This document shows positions 16,592 to 25,194 of a stretch of DNA of 64,000 nucleotides, one piece after another. Under the pieces are notes generated by a model. The model had not been told where the DNA came from, searched no databases, and was given only the letters and a program-made list of their open reading frames with translations. Every line of letters begins with the position of its first letter. Within the stretch, counting starts at the first letter, position 1. Source of the stretch: RUG572 sp964386385 (GTDB lineage Bacteria > Verrucomicrobiota > Kiritimatiellia > RFP12 > UBA1067); the NCBI GenBank assembly GCA_964386385.1, contig CAYLRN010000011.1, forward strand, positions 1 to 64,000, in the 5' to 3' direction. The position numbers were made by a program, and so were the translations under genes.

Positions 16592-18681
16592 TGTTTGGTG
16601 GACTGACAGGCTTTTCAAACGTGTTTTCGCGCTTCGGCGACCTGGTGCTGGCCGTTCTCGTGGTCTGCATCATCGGGCTTCTCATCATTCCTCTGCCGAC
16701 GCCGGCGGTGGACCTTCTGATCGCGACGAACATCATGATCTCCACCGTGATGCTCATGCTCTCGCTCTATCTGCCGCGCGCGCTCGCCTTCTCCACGTTC
16801 CCCTCGATGCTGCTCTTCACGACGCTCTTCCGCCTCGCGCTGAACGTCACCACTACGCGCCTCATCCTCCTCAAGGCCGACGCGGGCGAAATCATCTACA
16901 CGTTCGGCAACTTCGTGGTGAGCGGAAACTTCATCGTCGGCGCGGTCGTCTTTCTCATCATCACGATTGTCCAGTTCATCGTGATCGCCAAGGGCGCGGA
17001 GCGCGTCTCGGAAGTCGCGGCGCGGTTCACGCTGGACGCCATGCCCGGCAAGCAGATGTCCATCGACGCGGACATGCGGGCCGGCGCGATCGACCAGGCC
17101 ACGGCCCGCCAGCGGCGCACGGAGCTCGCGAAGGAGTCGCAGCTCTACGGCGCAATGGACGGCGCGATGAAGTTCGTCAAGGGCGACGCCATCGCGGGCC
17201 TGATCATGACGGCGGTCAACATCGTCGGCGGCATCTGCATCGGCGTCTTCATGAACGGCAGGGACGTCGGGTGGGCGATCACGAAGTACGGCATTCTGAC
17301 GATCGGCGACGGACTTGTCTCGCAGATTCCCGCGCTGCTCGTGTCGATCACGGCCGGCATCATCGTCACCCGCGTCGGGGACGTGGACAACAAGCCGCTC
17401 GGACAGGACATCGTAGACCAGTTCTTCGCCCAGCCCAAGGCGATTCTGCTCGGCGCGGCCATGCTCGTCGCCATCGGCCTCATCCCAGGCTTCCCGAAGA
17501 TCCAGATCTTCGGCCTCGCGGCGTTCGTCGCGGCGGTGGGCTACAGCCTGCTGCTCAAGGCCCGCATCGCGAAGGTGCGCGCGGCGCGGAGCGAAGATCC
17601 GCTGGCGGCGGCCGCGCCCTCGGAGGGGAGCGCGCCGCGTCCGAAGAGGAAGGACGGCGACGACTTCTCGATGGTCACGCCGCTGACGGTGGACATAGAC
17701 GCGGACGTTCGCGGAGCCCTCTCCTACGACGCGCTCAACGGGCAGATCATGTCCATCCGCCGCGCCCTCTACCACGACCTCGGCGTCCCGTTTCCCGGCA
17801 TCAACCTGTCGCTCAACCCCGCCCTCTCCGGCGGACGCTACCGGATTCTCGTCAACGAAGTCCCCGTGTCGGAAGGGACGCTTCGCAAGGGGTTCGTCTT
17901 CGCGCTGGAATCACAGGAGAACCTGCTGGCGACGGGCGTCGCGTTCGAGAGCGGACGACCGTTCCTGAACGGCTACGAGACGTGCTGGGTGGCGGAGGCG
18001 GACAAGCCGAAGCTCGACGAGAGCGGCATCCGCTCGCTCGACGTCGGCGGCGTCCTCTCCTATCACCTCTCCGGAGTCCTGCGGCGCTACGCGCACGAGT
18101 TCCTTTCGCTGCAGGAGACGCGCCTCCTGTTCGACCACATGGAGCGGGAGGCCCCCGAACTCGTCAAGGAGGTCCAGCGCGTGCTGCCGCTCCAGCGGAT
18201 AACGGACGTCTTCCAGCGGCTTGTGCAGGAGGGCGTCAGCATCCGCGACCTGAAGCGCATCACGCAGACGCTCGTCGAATGGGGGCAGCGGGAGAAGGAC
18301 CCCGTGCTGCTCGTCGAGTACGTGCGCTCGGCGCTGAGCCGCTACATCTCCTACAAGTTCAGCGGCGGGCAGAACATCGTCGCGGCCTATCTGCTGGACC
18401 CGTCGCTAGAGGAGAAGATCCGCAAGTCCGTCCGCCAGACGTCCGGCGGCTCGTACCTTGCCATGGACCCCGCGACGGTCCGCTCCATCCTCGCCGTCGT
18501 CAGGCGGACGATCGGCGACCTCGCGAAAATCCCGCAGAAGCCCGTCGTCATCGTTTCGGTGGACATCCGCCGCTATTTCCGCAAGATCGTCGAAAAGGAC
18601 TACTACGAACTGCCGGTGCTGTCGTTCCAGGAATTGAGCGCCGAGATCAACATCCAGCCCCTTGGGAGGCTTAAGCTGTGA
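16591..18681 (+). CDS. sctV: T3SS export gate, cytoplasmic nonamer-forming membrane protein (YscV/InvA)
   Basis: The 696-residue product has about eight N-terminal membrane helices (to ~residue 330), including the conserved FPSMLLFTTLFRLALNVTTT segment and the FHIPEP-like loop region, then a ~350-residue cytoplasmic domain. Length matches the family (about 690-710). I chose ATG 16591, which overlaps the previous stop as TGATG, over GTG 16588. The ring recruits chaperone-substrate complexes and passes them to the SctRST channel using the proton-motive force. Confidence 0.96.
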   Translation: MFGGLTGFSNVFSRFGDLVLAVLVVCIIGLLIIPLPTPAVDLLIATNIMISTVMLMLSLYLPRALAFSTFPSMLLFTTLFRLALNVTTTRLILLKADAGEIIYTFGNFVVSGNFIVGAVVFLIITIVQFIVIAKGAERVSEVAARFTLDAMPGKQMSIDADMRAGAIDQATARQRRTELAKESQLYGAMDGAMKFVKGDAIAGLIMTAVNIVGGICIGVFMNGRDVGWAITKYGILTIGDGLVSQIPALLVSITAGIIVTRVGDVDNKPLGQDIVDQFFAQPKAILLGAAMLVAIGLIPGFPKIQIFGLAAFVAAVGYSLLLKARIAKVRAARSEDPLAAAAPSEGSAPRPKRKDGDDFSMVTPLTVDIDADVRGALSYDALNGQIMSIRRALYHDLGVPFPGINLSLNPALSGGRYRILVNEVPVSEGTLRKGFVFALESQENLLATGVAFESGRPFLNGYETCWVAEADKPKLDESGIRSLDVGGVLSYHLSGVLRRYAHEFLSLQETRLLFDHMEREAPELVKEVQRVLPLQRITDVFQRLVQEGVSIRDLKRITQTLVEWGQREKDPVLLVEYVRSALSRYISYKFSGGQNIVAAYLLDPSLEEKIRKSVRQTSGGSYLAMDPATVRSILAVVRRTIGDLAKIPQKPVVIVSVDIRRYFRKIVEKDYYELPVLSFQELSAEINIQPLGRLKL

Positions 18682-19868
18682 ACTTCCTCTTGAAAATCGC
18701 GCGCGGCCCGAACGCGGGCGCGGAGGCGGCGCTGCCGGACGGCGTCGCCGTCACGCTGGGCAAGGACGACGCCTGCGACATCGTGCTGGCGGACGCCACG
18801 CTTCCCGACGCGCCGGCGACGCTGGCGGCGGCGGGCGACGGCGTGACGCTGGACGGCGAACGCCTTGCGCCGTTCCACGTCGTCGAGCGCGGCGCCACCG
18901 CGTTCGCCGTCGGCCCCGCGGACGCGCCGTGGGCGGACCTCGTCTGGCCCGCCCCGCCCGAGCCGCTGAAGAACGATGCGCCCGCCGCGGCGGATGCGCC
19001 TGCGCCTCCTCCGACGCGCGGGCGCGGTCGCATTGGCTGCGGGGCGCTGCTCGTGCCGGCGCTTCTTGCGCTTGCCGGCCTCGCATGGCATTTCCGCGAA
19101 GAGGCGAAGACGTACGTCGAGCGCGCCGTTTGCGAATGCCGCCGCGTCATGTGCGCGTTCGGGGGCGCGTCCGCCGCGCCCGCCGAGGAGAACCGCCAGA
19201 ACGCGGAAGCCGCCTCCACTTCCGGCTGCGGCGCATTTGGCGAGGCGTCCCTCTCCGCCCTCGCCGCGCGCCATGGGCTGGAGCTCTCCACCAACGGCGC
19301 GCACGTGGCGCTGGGCGGCAACTTCGCCACCCGCGCGGAACGCCTCGCCGTCACGGCCGCCGCCTACGCCGCGCAGCCTGGGGTCGATCTCGACCTCTCC
19401 GACGACGAATCCCTGTTGACGGCGGCGACTGACACGCTGGCGCTTCTTGCGGAGAGCGGGCTGCGCGTCGCCGTTGCGACGAACCGCGTCCTCGCCCTCG
19501 CCGGCGCGACGTCCGACCTGCGCCGGGCGCTGGACGCGCTGAACGCCGACCTGCCGAAGCTCCGCGCGGTGGACTGCGCGGGCGTGACGGTCGTGCCGCC
19601 TGACGCGCCCGCCGCCGATGCGCCGGCCGCCGTTGGAACGCCGCGCGGCGCGCGCGGGCGGCGCTCGGGCGGCGCTCGGGCCGCCCTGCCGGGGAATCCG
19701 TCCCTGCCCGTCTGCGGCATTCTCACCACCCCCTATCCCTGCCTTGTCCTGCGCGACGGGACGCGGGTGATGGCGGGAGCTCCGCTGGGCGGCCGCGTGG
19801 TGGCGCGAATCGACGCGGACGCCGTCACGCTCACAAATGCAGCTGGGAGCGTCGTATGGAAGCCGTGA
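18678..19868 (+). CDS. sctD: T3SS inner-membrane ring protein (YscD-like)
   Basis: The start is GTG 18678, overlapping the sctV stop, behind a GGGAGG site. Of 396 residues, ~1-93 form an FHA-like cytoplasmic domain (FLLKIARGPNAGAEAALPDG opening), a Pro/Ala linker follows, one membrane helix lies at ~118-137 (GCGALLVPALLALAGLAWHF) and the remainder is periplasmic with ring-building repeats. This is the single-pass layout and length of SctD. The sequence is Ala-rich and divergent; position between sctV and the needle genes supports it. Confidence 0.85.
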   Translation: MNFLLKIARGPNAGAEAALPDGVAVTLGKDDACDIVLADATLPDAPATLAAAGDGVTLDGERLAPFHVVERGATAFAVGPADAPWADLVWPAPPEPLKNDAPAAADAPAPPPTRGRGRIGCGALLVPALLALAGLAWHFREEAKTYVERAVCECRRVMCAFGGASAAPAEENRQNAEAASTSGCGAFGEASLSALAARHGLELSTNGAHVALGGNFATRAERLAVTAAAYAAQPGVDLDLSDDESLLTAATDTLALLAESGLRVAVATNRVLALAGATSDLRRALDALNADLPKLRAVDCAGVTVVPPDAPAADAPAAVGTPRGARGRRSGGARAALPGNPSLPVCGILTTPYPCLVLRDGTRVMAGAPLGGRVVARIDADAVTLTNAAGSVVWKP

Positions 19869-20158
19869 ACCGCGAGCCGATACGTCTGCTCGAAATCGAG
19901 CGCGAACTGGCGGGGCCTGACAAGGCCGCCGCGTTCGCCCGCCACGACGGCGTCCTCGCCCGCCTTGGCGAACGGCTGTCGGCGGCGCTGGCGGAAGGGC
20001 TGCCGCCCGACGAATTCCCACGCGCCGCCGCGCTGGCCGAGGCCAACGTGGTTGCGCGGAAGATCTTGCGGCTGACCGTCCGGGCGGACGGCCGGGCCAA
20101 TGAAGAACATCAACCCACAAGCAAAGGAATGCAAACATGGCAATCACGAGTTCGCTGA
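19856..20158 (+). CDS. YscE/PscE-like needle co-chaperone
   Basis: The 100-residue product overlaps sctD by 13 bases and sctF by 22. Two helices (IERELAGPDKAAAFARHDGV, then RAAALAEANVVARKILRLT) fit the helical hairpin of YscE/PscE, which pairs with a YscG-type TPR protein to cage the needle monomer in the cytoplasm. The gene order here, D-E-F-G-I-J, is that of the Yersinia ysc operon apart from yscH. The last ~20 residues run into the sctF ribosome-binding region and may matter little. Confidence 0.6.
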   Translation: MEAVNREPIRLLEIERELAGPDKAAAFARHDGVLARLGERLSAALAEGLPPDEFPRAAALAEANVVARKILRLTVRADGRANEEHQPTSKGMQTWQSRVR

Positions 20159-20454
20159 CCGGCTATGCCGCCGTGGTCGACCCGTCCGAGAAAATCGATC
20201 GCGTCGAAACGCTGGGCCAGGCCAAGTTCGTCCATACGGACGCCGTCTACAATGCGCTGCTCAACGCCGCCGCCACGATGGAGGAGCGTCTGAACGCATC
20301 GCTCAAGAACTACCAGGAACATCCGGACGTGCAGGCGAACCTCCAGCAGCTGCAGTACGACCTGCAGTCATGGAACCTTGCGCTCACGACGATGACGAAC
20401 ATCAACAAGAACCTTGGCGACGCGCTCTCCTCGATTGCGTCCAACTTCCGGTAG
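20137..20454 (+). CDS. sctF: T3SS needle subunit
   Basis: The product has 105 residues. The C-terminal half reads HPDVQANLQQLQYDLQSWNL and ends in ALSSIASNFR, the pattern of YscF/MxiH/PrgI needle proteins (P.dP..La.LQ....ew.l......ik...d.lk.I...). The family usually has 80-90 residues; the N-terminal tail is ~20 longer. AAGGA site upstream of ATG 20137. Subunits polymerise into the extracellular needle. Confidence 0.9.
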   Translation: MAITSSLTGYAAVVDPSEKIDRVETLGQAKFVHTDAVYNALLNAAATMEERLNASLKNYQEHPDVQANLQQLQYDLQSWNLALTTMTNINKNLGDALSSIASNFR

Positions 20455-20460
20455 CCGCCG

Positions 20461-20829
20461 ATGTTCGACCTGTCTCCCGAAGAGGCGCGGCTGCTGTTGA
20501 ACGTCGCGTTGATGGCGACGGGGCAGAACCGCTTCCGGTCTGCCGCGAAGATACTCGCGGCGCTGGCGGCGTTCCGCCCGGAAGAGGCGTCCGTCGCGTC
20601 GGCGAACGCAGTCCTCTTCCTCAGCATGCGCGACTTCCAGGGGGCTGTCGACTATCTCGACCGCGACGCCATTCCGCGTTTTCCGGACGCGCCGATGCTC
20701 AAGGCGTTCAAGGGGCTGGCGCTGCTGAGGATGGACCGCCGGGCCGAGGCCCGCATCCCCCTCGCGGAGGCCGCCAACCAGTCCGCCGATCCCGCGGCGG
20801 CGCAACTAGCAAAGGACTTGCTCATATGA
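20461..20829 (+). CDS. YscG-like TPR needle chaperone
   Basis: The 122-residue protein consists of three TPR-like helix pairs (LLLNVALMATGQNRFRSAAK, FRPEEASVASANAVLFL, MLKAFKGLALLRMDRRAEA). In Ysc-type systems YscG (about 115 residues) with YscE binds the C-terminus of the needle subunit. It follows sctF by six bases, the position of yscG. Confidence 0.72.
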   Translation: MFDLSPEEARLLLNVALMATGQNRFRSAAKILAALAAFRPEEASVASANAVLFLSMRDFQGAVDYLDRDAIPRFPDAPMLKAFKGLALLRMDRRAEARIPLAEAANQSADPAAAQLAKDLLI

Positions 20830-21203
20830 CAGAATCGATGATCGTCGAGGCGGTTCGCGCGGCGGGCGGGGCGTCCGCCGCCGCCGCCGTGCCGCCCGTC
20901 TCCGGGCCGTCGACGGCGCCGGACCCCGCCGCCGTGTCGCGCTTCCAGGCCGCGATGGCCGCGGACCCCGTGCCGTTCGCGTCCGAGGCCGCCGCCGCAT
21001 GGCGTTCCGCGCAGGCGAACAACCAGGGCATTCTCCACCGCATCCGCGCGCTGTCGGACAGCGTTCCGGCGAGCCACGCGACGTCCGGCGAACTTGTGGA
21101 GCTCCAGTACGAGCTGATGAACCTCGCCTTCCAGCAGACGGTCGTCGCGAAGGTCGCCGACAAGTCGTCCACCGCAATTCAGACGTTGGTGAAGAACCAG
21201 TGA
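20826..21203 (+). CDS. sctI: T3SS inner rod protein (YscI/PrgJ-like)
   Basis: The start is ATG 20826, overlapping the previous stop. Of 125 residues, the N-terminal 60 are Ala/Pro-rich and disordered-looking; the C-terminal helix LQYELMNLAFQQTVVAKVAD followed by STAIQTLVKNQ is the conserved inner-rod signature (L..q..m....l.....l..KvvsK...aI.tLl..q). It joins the SctRST export channel to the needle. Position directly before sctJ matches Yersinia. Confidence 0.9.
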   Translation: MTESMIVEAVRAAGGASAAAAVPPVSGPSTAPDPAAVSRFQAAMAADPVPFASEAAAAWRSAQANNQGILHRIRALSDSVPASHATSGELVELQYELMNLAFQQTVVAKVADKSSTAIQTLVKNQ

Positions 21204-21784
21204 AAAAGATCATTCCAGTTTTGTCCGCGCTCGCCCTGCTTGCGGGATGCGACAGGGAGACGACGCTCCACGCCGGCCTTGAGGAAAGGCAGGCGAACCT
21301 CGTGATGGCCGCGCTGCTCGACGCCGGCGTCCCCTGCCACAAGACGCCGGGCGAGGAGGGGACGTGGAACGTCCTCGTCTCCGAGCCGAAATTCGCCGAG
21401 GCGGTGAACCTGCTTGAACGGCAGGGACTGCCGCGCCGCGCCCGGCAGGGCGTGGCGGAGGTCTTCAAGAAGACGGGCATGATCTCCTCGCCCAGCGAAG
21501 AGCGCATCCGCTTCATGGACGCCCTCGCGCAGGATCTTGCCAAGACGATCTCGATGATCGACGGCGTGGTGGACGCCCGCGTCCACGTCGTCCTGCCGGC
21601 GAACGACCCGTTCGCCCGCAACGCCCTGCCGTCGTCCGCCGCCGTGGCCATCCGCGCCCGGTGGGACGCCGACCTCTCCGATCTCGTGCCCTCCGTCAAG
21701 GGACTCGTCAAGAACGCCATCGAGGGCCTTGCCTACGACAAGATCCAGGTCACGCTCTTCAGGGACAGTCCGCCAAAGAAATGA
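21200..21784 (+). CDS. sctJ: T3SS inner-ring lipoprotein (YscJ/PrgK-like), short form
   Basis: The start is GTG 21200, overlapping the sctI stop. The lipobox LALLAGC puts the lipidated Cys at residue 17. The two ring-building domains are present: VMAALLDAGVPCHKTPGEEG..., and DGVVDARVHVVLPANDPF with SSAAVAIRARWD, followed by LVPSVKGLVKNAIEGLAYDKIQVTL in family register. The protein ends at residue 194 with RDSPPKK, without the C-terminal membrane helix that most SctJ proteins (about 240 residues) have. Confidence 0.93.
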   Translation: MKKIIPVLSALALLAGCDRETTLHAGLEERQANLVMAALLDAGVPCHKTPGEEGTWNVLVSEPKFAEAVNLLERQGLPRRARQGVAEVFKKTGMISSPSEERIRFMDALAQDLAKTISMIDGVVDARVHVVLPANDPFARNALPSSAAVAIRARWDADLSDLVPSVKGLVKNAIEGLAYDKIQVTLFRDSPPKK

Positions 21785-21785
21785 C

Positions 21786-22130
21786 ATGACGCCAGACGAA
21801 CGACAATTCCTGCTGACGGCGACGTGGATGTTCATGCGCCACGGACAGCGCGACCGCGCGCGCGCCATCTGCGAAGCGCTGGTGGAGGCAGATCCGCGCG
21901 ACGGCGTGGCCGTCGCCGCATGGGCGGACCTGCTGCTGGACGGCGGCGAGGCGGCCCGCGCGCTGGACGCGCTGCGGGGGGCGGACGTCCCCCCGGGCCT
22001 AGACCATGTCGCGGCCGTCCTCGAAACGCGCGCGCTTCGTATTCTCGGCCGCATGGACGAGGCGCGGGCGCGCTGGACGCGCCATCTCGCATCAAGGAAG
22101 GGGGCTGCACGGCAATGGCTGGCGAACTGA
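21786..22130 (+). CDS. sctY: SctY-like TPR chaperone (YscY-like)
   Basis: I chose ATG 21786. The 114-residue protein has TPR helices starting with ERQFLLTATWMFMRHGQRDR and later RALRILGRMDEARARWTRHL. From memory, Yersinia YscY (114 residues) opens with a QQEFLLLNGW.....GH.ERA motif and ends with L.G.LDKAR....YLELK, which this matches well. YscY is the chaperone of YscX. Here it is separated from the SctX-like gene by about 5 kb. A second YscG-like protein is the alternative. Confidence 0.62.
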   Translation: MTPDERQFLLTATWMFMRHGQRDRARAICEALVEADPRDGVAVAAWADLLLDGGEAARALDALRGADVPPGLDHVAAVLETRALRILGRMDEARARWTRHLASRKGAARQWLAN

Positions 22131-22786
22131 CGCTGGAACAGGCCCGCGCACTCGTCGGAAGCGAAGCGCTGTGGCCGCGCGTCCGCGACTTCCTCTGGCG
22201 CTTCGCGGAGCAGGTCGACGTGACATGGCTCGAGGACATTCGCGGCGCGGCGCATCTGCCGCCGTCCGCCGCCGCGGCGGCGTGGGCGTCCCCCCGCGCG
22301 CGGGCGTGGACGCTTGGCAGACTGGGCGTCGAGCCGTGCTTCCACGACTTCCCCGCCACCGACGGCAGCCGTCTGCTGCTTCTTGACGCGGCGACGCTGG
22401 ACGCGGTCGCCCGCTGGCTTGGTGCGCTCGCATATGCCGGCTTCCTGCGGCGGATTGCGGACGGAGCGACGGTGCGCGCGTTCAAGTCCGCGCTGCCCGG
22501 CGTCTACCCCGACGTTCTGTCCTATGCCGCCTATTTTCCCTCCGCGGAGCGGGACGCGGATCTCGTGGAGGCGCCGTCGCCCGCGGACGTAGTGGCGGCC
22601 GGCTACGGCCGCCTCTTCTCGATATTCGAGAGTCTGCCCGCGCCCCTTGTGGCGCGAGCCGTCTTAAAGTTCCCGAAGTCGAGGCGCGGACTGTGCGCGC
22701 CGCAGGGCGCCAGGCCTGCGCTCGCAGCCGTCCACAAACTTCTCAAACTCAGGTTTCCGGAGGCGTATCGAACATGCTGCTTGTGA
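22115..22786 (+). CDS. sctK: T3SS sorting-platform accessory protein (YscK/OrgA-like)
   Basis: I chose ATG 22115, overlapping the previous gene by 16 bases, giving 223 residues; YscK has about 209. The product is soluble and helical, with conserved-looking features of SctK: LDAATLDAVARWLGALAYAG and a C-terminal basic helix (HKLLKLRFPEAYRTCC). The position between sctJ/sctY and sctL is that of yscK. SctK links the SctQ/SctL pods to SctD. The family diverges fast, so position carries much of the weight. Confidence 0.75.
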   Translation: MAGELTLEQARALVGSEALWPRVRDFLWRFAEQVDVTWLEDIRGAAHLPPSAAAAAWASPRARAWTLGRLGVEPCFHDFPATDGSRLLLLDAATLDAVARWLGALAYAGFLRRIADGATVRAFKSALPGVYPDVLSYAAYFPSAERDADLVEAPSPADVVAAGYGRLFSIFESLPAPLVARAVLKFPKSRRGLCAPQGARPALAAVHKLLKLRFPEAYRTCCL

Positions 22787-23391
22787 ACAAACCGAATTTC
22801 GCGCTGGCGTCCGACCGCCGTGTCGTCAAGGCGACGGACGTCGGGACGGTTCGCGCCGCCGCCGACGTCATCGCCGCCGCCGAGGCGGAGGCCGCCCGCG
22901 TCCGCGAGGAGGCGAAGTCCGCGTTCGAGGCCGAGCGTCGGCGCGGATACGCGCAGGGCCTGGCCGAGGGGAAGACGGAGATCGCCGCGCAGAAGCTCGA
23001 CCTCGTGGACGCCTCCGTGGCGTTCATGGAGGGCGTGGAGCAGAAGATGGCGGACGTCGTGATGAAGGCCCTGCGTTCGTTCGTCGCGACCGTCGGCGAC
23101 CGCGAAATGGTCCTGCAGATCGTCCGCAAGACGATGGCCGCCGTCATCCGGACGCAGAAGCAGGTCGTCATAAAAGTGGCGCCGGAGATGGTGGCGACGG
23201 TCATGGCCCGCGTGGCGGAGTTCCGCGCCGCCTATCCGGTCGTCGAGACGCTGGACGTCGTGGCGGACGCGCGCCTCTCCGGAGCGGCGTGCATCCTCGA
23301 GACCGAGGCGGGCGTGGCGGATGGTTCGGTGGAGACGCAGCTTGCGGCAATCGAGAAGTCCCTCAGTCGTCATATCGCGAGGGGGACGTGA
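22774..23391 (+). CDS. sctL: T3SS stator protein (YscL/FliH-like)
   Basis: The product has 205 residues from ATG 22774. It shows the FliH/YscL layout: a short N-terminus, a long charged Ala-rich helix (AAAEAEAARVREEAKSAFEA, GYAQGLAEGKTEI) and a C-terminal globular domain (VIKVAPEMVATVMARVAEF, then a Cys-Ile-Leu-Glu strand near residue 180 as in the family's C.iEte.G..d). It spokes the ATPase SctN to the SctQ pods and regulates it. Overlaps sctK and sctN. Confidence 0.9.
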   Translation: MLLVNKPNFALASDRRVVKATDVGTVRAAADVIAAAEAEAARVREEAKSAFEAERRRGYAQGLAEGKTEIAAQKLDLVDASVAFMEGVEQKMADVVMKALRSFVATVGDREMVLQIVRKTMAAVIRTQKQVVIKVAPEMVATVMARVAEFRAAYPVVETLDVVADARLSGAACILETEAGVADGSVETQLAAIEKSLSRHIARGT

Positions 23392-24719
23392 TGGACGGAG
23401 TGTTCGACTACATTCCCGAAGTCCTTTCCCACGCCGTGGAGGACGTGCAGCCCATCGACGTCAAGGGCCGCGTCATCCAGGTCGTCGGAACGATCATCAA
23501 GGCGTCCGTGCCCGGCGTCAAGGTCGGCGAGATATGCATCCTGCGCAATCCGTGGGAGGACCGCGAAGTTCAGGCGGAGGTGGTCGGCTTCACGAAGACC
23601 GCCGTGCTGCTGACGGTGCTTGGCGCGATGGTCGGCATCTGCGGGGAGACGGAGGTCATTCCTACGCGCCGCGTCCAGATGGCGCCCGTCGGCAAGAACC
23701 TCCTCGGCCGGGTCCTCGACGGGCTGGGGCGTCCGATGGACGTGGAGACGAAAGGCCCTTTGCGCCCCGACGGCTACTATCCCGTCTACGCCGAGCCTCC
23801 GTCGCCGCTTGAACGGCGCATCATCTCCCGTCCGATCTCCCTTGGCGTCCGCGCGATAGACGGCTTGCTTACATGCGGGGAAGGGCAGCGCATGGGGATC
23901 TTCGCGGCGGCGGGCGGCGGAAAGTCGACGCTGCTGGCGCAGATCGTCCGCAACACCGAGGCGGAGGTTACGGTGCTCGCCCTCGTGGGCGAGCGCGGCC
24001 GCGAGGTGCGCGAGTTCATCGAAAAGGACCTGGGGCCGGAGGGTCTGAAGAAGTCCGTTCTCGTCGTCTCCACGTCCGACCGCTCGTCGATGGAGCGGCT
24101 CAAGGCCGCCTACGTCGCGACGGCCATCGCCGAGAGCTTCCGCGACCAGGGGCGGAAGGTGCTGCTGCTCATGGATTCGGTGACGCGCTTCGGCCGCGCC
24201 CAGCGCGAAATCGGGCTGGCCGCCGGAGAGCCGCCGACGCGGCGCGGCTTCCCGCCCAGCGTCTTCAGCGAACTGCCGCGCCTCATGGAACGCGCGGGCA
24301 ATTCCGCGAAGGGGTCCATCACCGCGCTGTACACCGTCCTCGTGGAGGGCGACGACATGACGGAGCCGATTGCGGACGAGACGCGCTCCATTCTCGACGG
24401 GCACGTCATCCTTTCGCGCAAGCTCGCCCAGATGAACCACTATCCGGCCATCGACGTCCTCGCCTCCGTGTCGCGCTGCCAGTCCGCCATCATCGCGAAC
24501 GACCACAAGGCCGCCGCAGGCAAGCTGCGCGCGCTCCTCGCCAAATACGCGGAGGTCGAACTGCTGCTGCGGATTGGCGAGTACAGGAAGGGCGCCGATC
24601 CCGAAACGGACGAGGCCATCGACAAGCACGCCGCCGTCACCGCGTTCCTGCGGCAGGGGCTGGCCGAGGTCTCGACGTACGAGGAGACGCTGCGGAAGCT
24701 GAAGGAGGCCGTGTCGTAA
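23391..24719 (+). CDS. sctN: T3SS ATPase
   Basis: The 442-residue product is an F1-beta-like hexameric ATPase. Walker A is AAAGGGKST at ~172-180, where the family's first Gly (AGSGVGKST) is Ala; Walker B is VLLLMDSVTRF at ~257-267, and the catalytic GERGREVREF segment is at ~200-209. It removes chaperones and unfolds substrates at the cytoplasmic entry. ATG 23391 overlaps the sctL stop (TGATG). FliI of a flagellum is excluded by the surrounding genes. Confidence 0.96.
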   Translation: MDGVFDYIPEVLSHAVEDVQPIDVKGRVIQVVGTIIKASVPGVKVGEICILRNPWEDREVQAEVVGFTKTAVLLTVLGAMVGICGETEVIPTRRVQMAPVGKNLLGRVLDGLGRPMDVETKGPLRPDGYYPVYAEPPSPLERRIISRPISLGVRAIDGLLTCGEGQRMGIFAAAGGGKSTLLAQIVRNTEAEVTVLALVGERGREVREFIEKDLGPEGLKKSVLVVSTSDRSSMERLKAAYVATAIAESFRDQGRKVLLLMDSVTRFGRAQREIGLAAGEPPTRRGFPPSVFSELPRLMERAGNSAKGSITALYTVLVEGDDMTEPIADETRSILDGHVILSRKLAQMNHYPAIDVLASVSRCQSAIIANDHKAAAGKLRALLAKYAEVELLLRIGEYRKGADPETDEAIDKHAAVTAFLRQGLAEVSTYEETLRKLKEAVS

Positions 24720-25192
24720 TGCCCTACGCGCTCCAGCCTCTTGTGCGCATCCGCGCGATGCGCGAAGACAGCGCCCGGGCCGAACTCGTCGCCGCCCGGC
24801 GCGAACTCGCCGCCGCCGAGGCCGCCGTGGCGGCGCGTAGGCGCGATTTCGCCGCGTGGGAGGCGACGAAGGACGTGCGGCGCGACCGCATCTACGCGAC
24901 GGTCATGGGACGCCCGGTGAGCCGCGACCAGCTGGACATGGCGAACGAGGGAGTGGCGCGGATAGACGAGGAAGGCGCGTTGAAGGCGGACAACGTCGTC
25001 CGCGCGGAGACGGAACGCCGCGCGCGCGAGGAAGCCGCCGAGGCTGCGCGTGTCAAGTTGAACCAGATGACGAAGAACCGCATGAAGATAGACGAGCACA
25101 AGGCCGTGTGGGCCGTCGAGGACGCGCGGGCGCAGGAACTTCGCGCCGAGGGCGAACTCGAAGATTTCAACGTGCGCAAGGAGGAGGTTTGA
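24719..25192 (+). CDS. sctO: T3SS ATPase stalk protein (YscO/FliJ-like)
   Basis: ATG 24719 overlaps the sctN stop as TAATG. The 157-residue product is almost wholly a charged alpha-helical coiled coil (ARAELVAARRELAAAEAAVA, then helix to the end), the FliJ/YscO shape that inserts into the ATPase hexamer and contacts SctV. Position between sctN and sctP is canonical. Confidence 0.88.
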   Translation: MPYALQPLVRIRAMREDSARAELVAARRELAAAEAAVAARRRDFAAWEATKDVRRDRIYATVMGRPVSRDQLDMANEGVARIDEEGALKADNVVRAETERRAREEAAEAARVKLNQMTKNRMKIDEHKAVWAVEDARAQELRAEGELEDFNVRKEEV

Positions 25193-25194
25193 CG

